From: Lewinellaceae bacterium
GTDB lineage: Bacteria > Bacteroidota > Bacteroidia > Chitinophagales > Saprospiraceae
NCBI GenBank assembly: GCA_020636405.1
Contig: JACJXW010000004.1
Location: 124,001-188,000 of the forward strand
Direction: 5' to 3'
DNA length: 64,000 nucleotides
Part shown: positions 18,485-25,887 of the stretch, piece after piece
How the letters are laid out: every line of letters begins with the position of its first letter
Position numbering within the stretch: position 1 is the first letter of the stretch
Made by a program: the position numbers and the translations under genes
Notes under the pieces: model-generated
Told to the model about the DNA's origin: nothing
The model's input: only the letters and a program-made list of their open reading frames with translations
Database searches by the model: none

Positions 18485-18970
18485 ATGCAACGGCTGGGAA
18501 AGGCCGTTTGGAGGGAATGGGCCCTGAAACTTGGGGCCTCTTTGCTATTGGTGGCCTTTGGGCTGGGTTTGGCCTGGGTTACCTTTGGAACCCAGATCGT
18601 GCTTCCCCTATTCGGGCTGATCTGCACCTTACTGGGCATAAGGTTCATTTTTCACCTTTTACAGGAAAAAAGGGCGGGAGGGCCCCGCCTGATGTATCTG
18701 CTGGAAAACCATCCCCGGCATATCGTCTGGGTCTATGCGGTGGTTACGGAACGCCTGCCTTTCGGGCTGCAGTTGGGCAGCAGCTGTACCCTTTATTTCA
18801 AGTTGATGGATGGCGATGAGGTTTCGATCGGCCTTTCGGCTGAAGCCCAACGGGAGGCCGCACAAACGTTGAACCAGCTGTTGCCGCATGCAACTTTCGG
18901 CTATACCCGCGACCGGGAACAGTGGTACATGGCCGACCCGGCAATGCTGCTTAGGCATGAGGAAGAGTAG
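18485..18970 (+). CDS. Membrane protein of unknown function
   Basis: 161 residues from the ATG at 18485 (MQRLGKAVWREW); a TTG at 18452 would add 11 residues. Two adjacent transmembrane helices (residues about 17-38 and 40-58) are followed by a soluble domain containing HPRHIVWVYAVVTERLPFG and a CTLYFKLMDGDEVSIGL beta strand pair. This resembles small bacterial membrane proteins with a PH-like cytosolic domain, but the match is weak. It lies upstream of the methyltransferase gene, separated by 239 bp that contain their own promoter-like box. Confidence 0.7.
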   Translation: MQRLGKAVWREWALKLGASLLLVAFGLGLAWVTFGTQIVLPLFGLICTLLGIRFIFHLLQEKRAGGPRLMYLLENHPRHIVWVYAVVTERLPFGLQLGSSCTLYFKLMDGDEVSIGLSAEAQREAAQTLNQLLPHATFGYTRDREQWYMADPAMLLRHEEE

Positions 18971-19123
18971 TATCTCCGGATGATGTTTATAGGTCCGGAC
19001 GGCTTGGTTGTTATATCGGATGTGCCCTGGAATGCTCTGCCACCGGATATAACCTGGAACCGGTAAGCCAGCCTGCAGCAGGCCCCAAGAAAAAAATTTC
19101 CAACACATCTTGGCCATTTCCAT

Positions 19124-19131
19124 TATTTTTG
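19124..19131 (+). promoter_or_regulatory. -7 promoter element upstream of the DNA methyltransferase
   Basis: TATTTTTG matches TAnnTTTG, 79 bases before the ATG at 19210. No TTTG stands at the usual 19-base distance. A GGCC tetranucleotide sits at 19112-19115, immediately upstream of the box. Confidence 0.4.
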
Positions 19132-19209
19132 TGCATATTACGTTTACTTAAATTTCAAATATACCAAGCAGGATACCACTTGCACTTCCATGTTTTTAAA
19201 GATTAGCTT

Positions 19210-20265
19210 ATGAAGGTGGCCTCTTTTTTTGCAGGAGCAGGAGGGCTGGACCTGGGCTTTGCCCGGGCAGGCTTCGATGTCGTTTGGGCCAATGAGTACG
19301 ATAGTGATGTATGGGAAACGTATGAAAAGAACCATCCGGGCACCATACTGGACCGCCGAAGCATCACAGATATTGACCCATCTGACATTCCGGATGTCGA
19401 CGGTATGATCGGCGGGCCGCCCTGCCAGAGTTGGAGCGCCGCTGGTAAACTCCGAGGTATTGAAGATAAGAGAGGCCAGTTGTTTTTTGACTTTATCCGC
19501 ATTTTGGAGGCCAAGCAGCCCAGGTTTTTCCTGGCGGAGAACGTTGCCGGCATGCTTTTACCCCGCAACGAGGAGGCCCTGAACAGCATCAAAAAATTGT
19601 TCAAGAAAGCGGGCTATAAACTTTCTTTCCAGTTGCTCAACGCTTCGGATTACCTCGTTCCTCAAGACCGAAAGCGGGTATTCTTCGTGGGGTATCGCCG
19701 TGACCTGGGCACCAAATTTGAATTCCCTCCTCCAATAGATATGAAGCTCACGTTGAGGTCTGCTATCGGTGACCTGGCAGACAGCGCGATCCCGGCAAAA
19801 AAAGGCAATTACACCAATGGGGAGTGCCCGGTACCTAACCACGAATACTTTATCGGCGATTTCTCCAGTATGTATATGTCGAGAAACCGGGTTCGGGGTT
19901 GGGATGAGCTTTCCTTCACCATCCAGGCGGGGGGGCGGCATGCTCCGCTTCATCCACAAGCGCCGAAGATGCAAACGGTGGATGCAGACCGCAAGCAATT
20001 CGTTCCTGGTAAGGAGCACCTTTACCGCCGGCTCAGCGTGCGGGAATGCGCCCGTATACAGGCTTTTCCGGATGATTTCATCTTTTATTACAAAAATCTC
20101 GCAGCGGCCTATAAGATGATCGGCAATGCTGTGCCGGTTCGGCTGGCGCAGTCGGTAGCCAACAAGATTAAAGAAGATATGGCCACTCTTGCCCCTCCTC
20201 CGGAAAAAACCAAGAAGAAAAAGCGCAAGCGCAAGCGCATTAAAAAGTTGAGGAAACTGGGGTAA
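19210..20265 (+). CDS. DNA (cytosine-5)-methyltransferase, M.HaeIII-like, apparently solitary
   Basis: Transfers a methyl group from S-adenosylmethionine to C5 of cytosine. All the C5 motifs are present: I FAGAGGLDLGF; IV GGPPCQSW with catalytic Cys72; VI ENV (110-112); VIII QDRKR (152-156); IX RECARIQAFPDDF; X YKMIGNAVPV. The target-recognition region (HEYFIG, MSRNRVRGWDE, FTIQAGGR, LHPQAPKM, residues 211-254) closely follows M.HaeIII as I remember it, predicting the target GGCC. No endonuclease, Vsr or specificity gene is adjacent, so it appears to be an orphan. An unusual lysine/arginine-rich tail occupies residues 332-351. The nearest downstream gene (HTTM protein) starts 31 bp later. Confidence 0.93.
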   Translation: MKVASFFAGAGGLDLGFARAGFDVVWANEYDSDVWETYEKNHPGTILDRRSITDIDPSDIPDVDGMIGGPPCQSWSAAGKLRGIEDKRGQLFFDFIRILEAKQPRFFLAENVAGMLLPRNEEALNSIKKLFKKAGYKLSFQLLNASDYLVPQDRKRVFFVGYRRDLGTKFEFPPPIDMKLTLRSAIGDLADSAIPAKKGNYTNGECPVPNHEYFIGDFSSMYMSRNRVRGWDELSFTIQAGGRHAPLHPQAPKMQTVDADRKQFVPGKEHLYRRLSVRECARIQAFPDDFIFYYKNLAAAYKMIGNAVPVRLAQSVANKIKEDMATLAPPPEKTKKKKRKRKRIKKLRKLG

Positions 20266-20295
20266 GGCATTACGCTTTCAAGCATCCACCCGGAC

Positions 20296-21672
20296 ATGAT
20301 CCACCGCATTTCCCAACCTGTCAATATCGCTTCTCTGGTTTTTTTTCGCATCGCCTTTGGTATCCTGGGCTTTGCTGATGTGCTGAATACCTACATTTAT
20401 TACCACTGGATGGTAGATGCCTACGATCCGGAAAAGTTCCACTTTCGCTACTATGGTTTCGAATGGGTGCATCCTCTTCCCGAGCCATTGCTGTCCATCA
20501 TTTTTCTTACAACCTGCGCGTTGGCTATTCTGGTTGCTCTGGGCAAGTGGTACCGCATCAGTAGCCTGCTGTTTGCTTTCGGGTTTACCTATACTTTCCT
20601 GTTGGAGAAGGCTCATTACCTCAATCACGGATACCTGTTCTGCTGGGTGAGTTTCGTGATGGCTTTTCTGCCGGCACACCGGCAGTTTTCAGGCGATGTG
20701 CTCCGGCGCCCCGGGTTGAAGGCGGATACAGTGCCTTATTGGTGTTTATTTCTGCTGCAATTCCTTATGGGAGTAGCCTATTTCTATGGAGGTATTGCCA
20801 AGCTCAATGCAGATTGGCTGCAGGCCATCCCCCTGAAGCAATGGTTGGAACAGAAAAGTGGAAACCCGCTTATCGGCCCTCTACTGGGGCAGGAATGGGT
20901 GGCCTACTTCATGGCCTATGGAGGCCTGCTGCTAGACCTGACGGTTGTCTTCTTCCTGTTCTTTCGGAAAACCCGGCCCTGGGCCTTTGCTGCCGTCCTG
21001 TTTTTCCACCTGATGAATCATCTGACTTTTAACATTGGCATTTTCCCTTTTCTTTCCGTTGCTCTGACAGCCCTGTATTTCCCCCCCGATTTTCCGATGC
21101 GTATTTACGAAAGACTTGAAGGCCGGCTTTCTTTTTTGCTGAAGATCAGATCCTGGTGGGAAAAGCGCACGGCCGCTGGCCAAGCGGCGGATGTGCCGCT
21201 CTGGCAGCAAAGCCCTCGCTGGCGTGCGCCTATTACCCTTGGCATACTGGCCATCGTGCTTTTCCATTTGCTGGTGCCGCTCAGGCACCACCTCTTCCCG
21301 GGAGATGTAGCATGGACGGAGGAAGGCCACCGCTATTCCTGGCGCATGATGTTGCGCTCAAAACAGGGATACGGTACCTTCCTGGTACGGGATAAGCATA
21401 CGGGTACGGAAGAGGAGGTAGACCCGGTAGATTGGCTGGAAAAAAAGCAGCTCCGGAACCTCTACACTCATCCCGATATGATCCTGCAGTTTGCGCACCA
21501 CCTGAGGGATGTTTACCAGGCCAAGGGCCAGGATGTAGCAATATTTGCCGATATCCGGGTAGAACTCAATTTCCGGGAGTACCATACTTACATTGACCCA
21601 ACTACCGACCTCGCCCAGGAGGAATGGCATTTTTTCCGGCATTCCGATTGGGTCTTGCCGGAGAAAAGATAA
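20296..21672 (+). CDS. HTTM / vitamin K-dependent gamma-carboxylase-like membrane protein
   Basis: 458 residues with several transmembrane helices over the first 290 residues and a C-terminal soluble domain. Diagnostic HTTM/VKGC features are the opening LVFFRIAFGILGFADV, YFYGGIAKLNADWL (about residues 164-177) and FHLMNHLTFNIGIFPFL. Animal homologues carboxylate glutamate using vitamin K hydroquinone. Bacterial relatives are widespread, and whether they carboxylate proteins is mostly untested. The C-terminal part (HRYSWRMMLR, YTHPDMILQFAHHL) matches the soluble region seen in longer bacterial VKGC homologues. It may be cotranscribed with the methyltransferase (31-bp gap). Confidence 0.85.
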   Translation: MIHRISQPVNIASLVFFRIAFGILGFADVLNTYIYYHWMVDAYDPEKFHFRYYGFEWVHPLPEPLLSIIFLTTCALAILVALGKWYRISSLLFAFGFTYTFLLEKAHYLNHGYLFCWVSFVMAFLPAHRQFSGDVLRRPGLKADTVPYWCLFLLQFLMGVAYFYGGIAKLNADWLQAIPLKQWLEQKSGNPLIGPLLGQEWVAYFMAYGGLLLDLTVVFFLFFRKTRPWAFAAVLFFHLMNHLTFNIGIFPFLSVALTALYFPPDFPMRIYERLEGRLSFLLKIRSWWEKRTAAGQAADVPLWQQSPRWRAPITLGILAIVLFHLLVPLRHHLFPGDVAWTEEGHRYSWRMMLRSKQGYGTFLVRDKHTGTEEEVDPVDWLEKKQLRNLYTHPDMILQFAHHLRDVYQAKGQDVAIFADIRVELNFREYHTYIDPTTDLAQEEWHFFRHSDWVLPEKR

Positions 21673-21712
21673 TCTGGGCAGCTTTTCTTATTTTTCGCAA
21701 AAAGAATAATTC

Positions 21713-22735
21713 ATGGACCGCCGATCCTTTGCTGCTACCTTAGCTTTGTCCTTTCCCTTGCTGGCTACCGGCCGGCATTTTTCCCGCAAAAAGCGTGTTC
21801 TTCCGCGTCGCCTGCAGCCGGGTGATACCATCGGGATGATCACTCCGGGTAGCTACATCTCGGACGAGAGCCTGGAAAAGGCAGTGAATAATGCCCTGAA
21901 AATGGGATTCAAAGTAAAGATGGGCAAACACATTCGCGCCCAACGCGGCTTTACTGCCGGTACGGACCAGCAGCGCCTGGATGACCTGCACCTCATGTTT
22001 GCCGACAACAGTGTGGCCGGTATCTGGTGCGCCCGGGGCGGGTACGGCTGTTCGCGCCTCCTGCCTTTTATCGATTATAAGCTGATCAGCCGCAACCCCA
22101 AAACATTGATCGGATACAGTGACATCACCGCCCTTCTGAATGCCATTTACCATAAAACCGGCCTGGTGGGATTTCACGGCCCGGTAGCCGCCTCCGAATT
22201 GACGGAATACACCGAGGCCCAGCTCCGGGCGGTAGTGATGGAAGGTAGGGCGCCGTATGCCATACCACTTTCTGTGGCTAACCTGAAAAAAGAGGAAGAT
22301 GCCTTCCACACTTATGCCATCGCGGAAGGCAACGCCAAAGGGATACTCGTTGGCGGCAACCTGTCCCTTCTGGCTGCCCTGGCCGGCACGGAATACCTGC
22401 CTGAAGCCCAGGGTAAGCTGGTTTTCATGGAAGATATCGGCGAGAAACCCTACCGCATTGACCGCATGCTGACTCAGCTTCGGCAGGCCTGGAACCTGGA
22501 GAAGGCCGCCGGCATCGCCATGGGTATCTATGCAGACTGCCAGCCGAAGGAGGGGGACTTGTCTTTATCATTGGAGGAAACGATCCGGGACCGAACGGAA
22601 GGGTTGGGTATCCCAACTATTTACGGGCTTTCATTCGGGCACATTGATGACCAATGCACCTTGCCGGTGGGGATTGAAGCTGAATTAGATGTAGAGAGGC
22701 GGAGCCTTACTCTGCTTGAAGCGGCAGTGAGGTAA
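21713..22735 (+). CDS. LD-carboxypeptidase (peptidase family S66)
   Basis: Cleaves the L-Lys/mDAP-D-Ala bond of muropeptides during peptidoglycan recycling. 340 residues: PGDTIGMITPGSYIS opens the S66 fold, CARGGYGCSRLLPFIDY is the family signature, and Ser136 in GYSDITAL is the expected nucleophile, with a late histidine in YGLSFGHIDD. The N-terminus (MDRRSFAATLALSFPLLATG) reads as a signal peptide, with RRSF suggesting possible Tat export, so the enzyme may act in the periplasm rather than in the cytosol as in E. coli. It is the first of several peptidoglycan-peptide enzymes in the next 17 kb. Confidence 0.93.
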   Translation: MDRRSFAATLALSFPLLATGRHFSRKKRVLPRRLQPGDTIGMITPGSYISDESLEKAVNNALKMGFKVKMGKHIRAQRGFTAGTDQQRLDDLHLMFADNSVAGIWCARGGYGCSRLLPFIDYKLISRNPKTLIGYSDITALLNAIYHKTGLVGFHGPVAASELTEYTEAQLRAVVMEGRAPYAIPLSVANLKKEEDAFHTYAIAEGNAKGILVGGNLSLLAALAGTEYLPEAQGKLVFMEDIGEKPYRIDRMLTQLRQAWNLEKAAGIAMGIYADCQPKEGDLSLSLEETIRDRTEGLGIPTIYGLSFGHIDDQCTLPVGIEAELDVERRSLTLLEAAVR

Positions 22736-22739
22736 GGGG

Positions 22740-23714
22740 TTATTCATCTTCTTCAGAAGATTGGTTGAGTTGCTCCTGAACTTCAGCGACCATTTCCAGG
22801 CTTACATCCAGCATGTCCGAAACCTTTTCAGGAAGGAATCCCTTTTGAAGCAGGCGTGCAATGCTTTCCCTTATGCCTTTTTCTATACCTTTCTCCATGC
22901 CTTTCTCCATGCCTTGCTTCATGCCTTGCTTCATGCCCTTTTCGAGCGCTTCTTCTTTCAAGGCTTCCATTATTCGTTCCGTGACTCCGAAGGCCATAGC
23001 TTCTTTATTTTGGGTTAATTCAGAAATGAATCTTTCAAATTTAAACGTATTCTCTTTTTCCCACCTGTTAAATTTAACGTAAAAACGTATAAAGTCCAAT
23101 ATGCTTTCCACCTTTTTTCGGGTTAGCCCGCTTTGAAATAAACGCCTTGCTGCCTTCTTCTTTAATTCCAATAGTTTGATCCCTTTTTTCGCTTTCAGGC
23201 TTCCCCATGCTGTTTCCAGGACTATGGAAAACGGATTATCCGATTGGAGATAAAAATCCGCTTGCTTCTTCTCCAGCAGCTTGTAGGTGTCGAAATGATA
23301 AGCCAGGCGGGTATTCATAAAGGAATATTCAAAAGACTGGGGGTGGAAGCCGGGGCTACCGTCCGTTAGTATGGCGATAGCGTTGATGGGCCGGCGGTGT
23401 TTGTCGAAAATCCGGTAGAAATAAATAAACATGCGCTCGGCAAAGTCCTTATCCCTATATCCCTGGATCTCGATATGAATCAAAATCCAATGTTCCTTCC
23501 CCTGTTTGGTATGTAGCTTGACCAATTTATCAACGTAGCGGGGGTTATCTGCTGACTCCGGCATAAGTTGCTCCAGCTCTTTATCCAGAAACTCCATCCC
23601 TCTTTCAAAATCAATCCAATCTGCCCATTCCGGATAGAAAAAGCGGAAGAAGTCCTCAAAACAATCCTCGATAATTCCCTTCCAAAGTTTATCTTTAGTC
23701 ACTTTCGCCGTCAT
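22740..23714 (-). CDS. Rpn-like PD-(D/E)XK nuclease / transposase-family protein
   Basis: 324 residues. The opening (DKLWKGIIEDCFEDFFRFFY), KYVDKL-like RYVDKLVKLHTKQG and HIEIQGYRDKDFAERMFIYF are typical of the Rpn/YhgA-like family, in which the D..(E)xQ motif is the PD-(D/E)XK nuclease core; characterised Rpn proteins promote RecA-independent recombination. Near residues 258-283 a four-residue unit (KGMK/QGME/KGIE) is repeated six times, encoded by tandem 12-bp DNA repeats, before a helical C-terminus. No transposon ends are seen, so this is a resident gene of a multicopy family rather than an active insertion sequence. Confidence 0.82.
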   Translation of the reverse strand: MTAKVTKDKLWKGIIEDCFEDFFRFFYPEWADWIDFERGMEFLDKELEQLMPESADNPRYVDKLVKLHTKQGKEHWILIHIEIQGYRDKDFAERMFIYFYRIFDKHRRPINAIAILTDGSPGFHPQSFEYSFMNTRLAYHFDTYKLLEKKQADFYLQSDNPFSIVLETAWGSLKAKKGIKLLELKKKAARRLFQSGLTRKKVESILDFIRFYVKFNRWEKENTFKFERFISELTQNKEAMAFGVTERIMEALKEEALEKGMKQGMKQGMEKGMEKGIEKGIRESIARLLQKGFLPEKVSDMLDVSLEMVAEVQEQLNQSSEEDE

Positions 23715-23780
23715 CAGAAAAGAGCATTTTCAGCAAAATAGCCTTTTTTTGAAAACAAACAAAAAATTTGAAACAAAAAA

Positions 23781-24794
23781 ATGCAAATCAAGATCCATAC
23801 CTACCAACTGAAACTGAAACACACCTTTTCCATCTCTCACGAATCCCGGGATGTGATGCCCAGCCTCATCGTCGAGCTTGCCCAGGACGGCCACTCCGGG
23901 TACGGGGAGGCCACCGAAACACGCTACTACGGCGTCACCCTGGACGGGATGGTGAAAACACTGGAACAGCTCCGGTCGGTTATTGAACGCACCCCCATTA
24001 CAACCCCGGAATCCTTCTGGGAAACCATGCACCCCCACCTGGCCGGAAACCCCTTTGTCCTGTGTGCCCTCGACCAGGCCGCTCATGACCTGTACGGCAA
24101 GTTGCAGGGTAAACCGGTTTACGAGATCTGGGGGCTGAAACCGGAGAACATGCCGATCTCCAACTTCACCATCGGTATGGCGAGCATCGAAAAGATGGTA
24201 GAGAAAATGAAAGAACAACCCTGGCCGATCTACAAGGTCAAACTGGGCACCGATCACGACATCGAGATCATCGAAGCGCTCCGGGAGCACACCGACGCCA
24301 CCTTCCGCGTGGACGCCAACACCGCCTGGACGGCGGAGCAAACCATCGCCAACGCACCCCGCCTGAAGGAACTGGGCGTGGAGTTCATCGAGCAACCGCT
24401 CAAGGCCAACGACTGGGAGGGGATGAAACTGGTCCACAAAGAAAGCGCCCTGCCGGTGATCGCCGATGAAAGCTGCCACATTGAAGCAGACGTCGCCTAT
24501 TGCTACGGATTCTTCCACGGCGTGAACGTCAAATTGATGAAGTGCGGCGGCCTGACGCCGGCCCGCCGCATGGTGGAACATGCCCGTCGCCTGGGCCTCA
24601 AGGTGATGGTGGGCTGTATGACCGAATCTTCGGTCGGTATTTCCGCCATTGCCCAACTGTTGCCCCTGCTCGACTATGTGGACATGGACGGTGCGCTGCT
24701 CCTGAGCAACGACCCGGCCACCGGTGTGGAAGTGGTGGACGGCCACGCGCGCTTCCCCAAGGTGAACGGTACCGGAGCCGGGTTGAAAGCCTAA
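23781..24794 (+). CDS. Dipeptide epimerase, enolase superfamily (L-Ala-D/L-Glu epimerase-like)
   Basis: Epimerises the C-terminal residue of a dipeptide; the archetype converts L-Ala-D-Glu from peptidoglycan to L-Ala-L-Glu. 337 residues: the base motif K152-V-K154, metal ligands D178 (VDAN), E204 (EQP) and D229 (ADES), the second base K251 (KLMKCGG), and the DxD motif at 301-303 (DMD), which in dipeptide epimerases binds the substrate ammonium. Specificity cannot be fixed from sequence, since this family also contains D-Ala-D-Ala and hydrophobic or cationic dipeptide epimerases. It begins a three-gene plus-strand unit (12-bp gap to the next gene). Confidence 0.92.
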   Translation: MQIKIHTYQLKLKHTFSISHESRDVMPSLIVELAQDGHSGYGEATETRYYGVTLDGMVKTLEQLRSVIERTPITTPESFWETMHPHLAGNPFVLCALDQAAHDLYGKLQGKPVYEIWGLKPENMPISNFTIGMASIEKMVEKMKEQPWPIYKVKLGTDHDIEIIEALREHTDATFRVDANTAWTAEQTIANAPRLKELGVEFIEQPLKANDWEGMKLVHKESALPVIADESCHIEADVAYCYGFFHGVNVKLMKCGGLTPARRMVEHARRLGLKVMVGCMTESSVGISAIAQLLPLLDYVDMDGALLLSNDPATGVEVVDGHARFPKVNGTGAGLKA

Positions 24795-24806
24795 AGGAGA
24801 AGAAGG

Positions 24807-25880
24807 GTGGATACGAACATTATACTGGACGCTATGCCCGGCCGCAGTATCGACATCGGCGGCCGGCAATTCCTATACTTCAGCGGCACCTCCTATCTGG
24901 GCATGGCCAGCAATGAAAACTTCAAGGTGTTGTTGCAGGAAGGCCTTGCCCGCTACGGCGCCAACTTCGGGGGCTCTCGCCTGGGCAACATCCGCTTTGC
25001 CGTATTTGAAGAGGCGGAAGCCTGGCTGGCTGGCTTCGCCGGCGCGCCGGCCGCTCTGACGGTATCCTCCGGTTCTCTGGCCGGCCGGCTGGTGGTGGAG
25101 CACCTGAAGGGAAAGGCGGCCTTTTACTTCGCTCCCGGTACACATCCTGCCCTTTGGGGGGAAGGCGATTATTACCAGGGCCACTTCCGAGAGTGGGTGG
25201 AGTATATTCTGCGGGAAGCAGCGGAAGGGGAGGGGCCTATGGCGTTGTTTGCCAATTCGGTGGATCCTTTAATGGTGCAAAAGAACAGCTTTGGCTGGTT
25301 GCAGCAGTTGCCGGATAACCGCCCTTTGGTCCTGGTGGTCGATGACTCTCATGGCTTTGGCGTTTGCGGGCCCGGGGGCGCCGGCGTCTATAACGAGCTA
25401 CAGGCCCCGGATAATGTCGAGGTCCTGGTGATCAGTTCCCTGGGCAAGGCCTTGGGGATTCCCGGCGGCCTGATCCTGGGAGGGAAGTACAGGATCGGCC
25501 AGCTCTGGCACAGCCCCTTTTTCGGGGGGGCATCGCCTGCGCCGCCGGCATTCCTGTATGCCATGCTCCGGGCAGCTGCTCTGTACGGGCCGGCACACCG
25601 GAAGCTCCTGGCCAATATCCGGCGTTTTGAATCCCTATCCGGCGGAACTGCCATTCTGCATTCCTTTGAGGATTATCCGGCTTTCTATACCCCGGAGGCC
25701 CCTCTGGCGCCCTGGCTGGAAGAAAAAAGCTGCCTCATATCCCAGTTTGCGTATCCTACACCCGAAGATGATCCTGTGACCCGGATCGTGCTCAATGCGC
25801 TGCACGAAGAAGCGGATATTGACTATCTTGCCGGAGCGGTCAATGCCTATGTCGCTGCCGGATCTGCACAAAAGAAATGA
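24807..25880 (+). CDS. AONS-like PLP enzyme (alpha-oxoamine synthase / aminotransferase fold)
   Basis: 357 residues of the fold-type I PLP family nearest 8-amino-7-oxononanoate synthase. Features: FSGTSYLGMAS, GGSRLGN, a cofactor-stacking His in GTHPAL, D180 and H182 in VVDDSHGFGVCGPGG, and Schiff-base Lys214 in SSLGKALGIPGG. Such enzymes condense an amino acid with an acyl-CoA. True BioF would have NHAS and a longer body (about 385), so a different substrate is likely. The start is GTG at 24807, preceded by AAAGGAG (24793-24799); ATG 24834 is the alternative. It lies between a dipeptide epimerase and a beta-lactamase-fold hydrolase with very short gaps, suggesting a shared pathway. Confidence 0.85.
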   Translation: MDTNIILDAMPGRSIDIGGRQFLYFSGTSYLGMASNENFKVLLQEGLARYGANFGGSRLGNIRFAVFEEAEAWLAGFAGAPAALTVSSGSLAGRLVVEHLKGKAAFYFAPGTHPALWGEGDYYQGHFREWVEYILREAAEGEGPMALFANSVDPLMVQKNSFGWLQQLPDNRPLVLVVDDSHGFGVCGPGGAGVYNELQAPDNVEVLVISSLGKALGIPGGLILGGKYRIGQLWHSPFFGGASPAPPAFLYAMLRAAALYGPAHRKLLANIRRFESLSGGTAILHSFEDYPAFYTPEAPLAPWLEEKSCLISQFAYPTPEDDPVTRIVLNALHEEADIDYLAGAVNAYVAAGSAQKK

Positions 25881-25887
25881 ATGAGCT

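Noticed and set aside
19210..20265. A full restriction-modification system
   Set aside because: Neither neighbour (a small membrane protein and an HTTM protein) resembles an endonuclease.
22740..23714. Insertion sequence or transposon
   Set aside because: Rpn-like proteins belong to a transposase-related nuclease family, but no terminal inverted repeats or target duplications flank the gene.
23730..24869. A 379-codon minus-strand open frame
   Set aside because: It is the antisense of the dipeptide epimerase, whose catalytic residues are all on the plus strand; its His/Gly/Val-rich composition is typical of a shadow frame.
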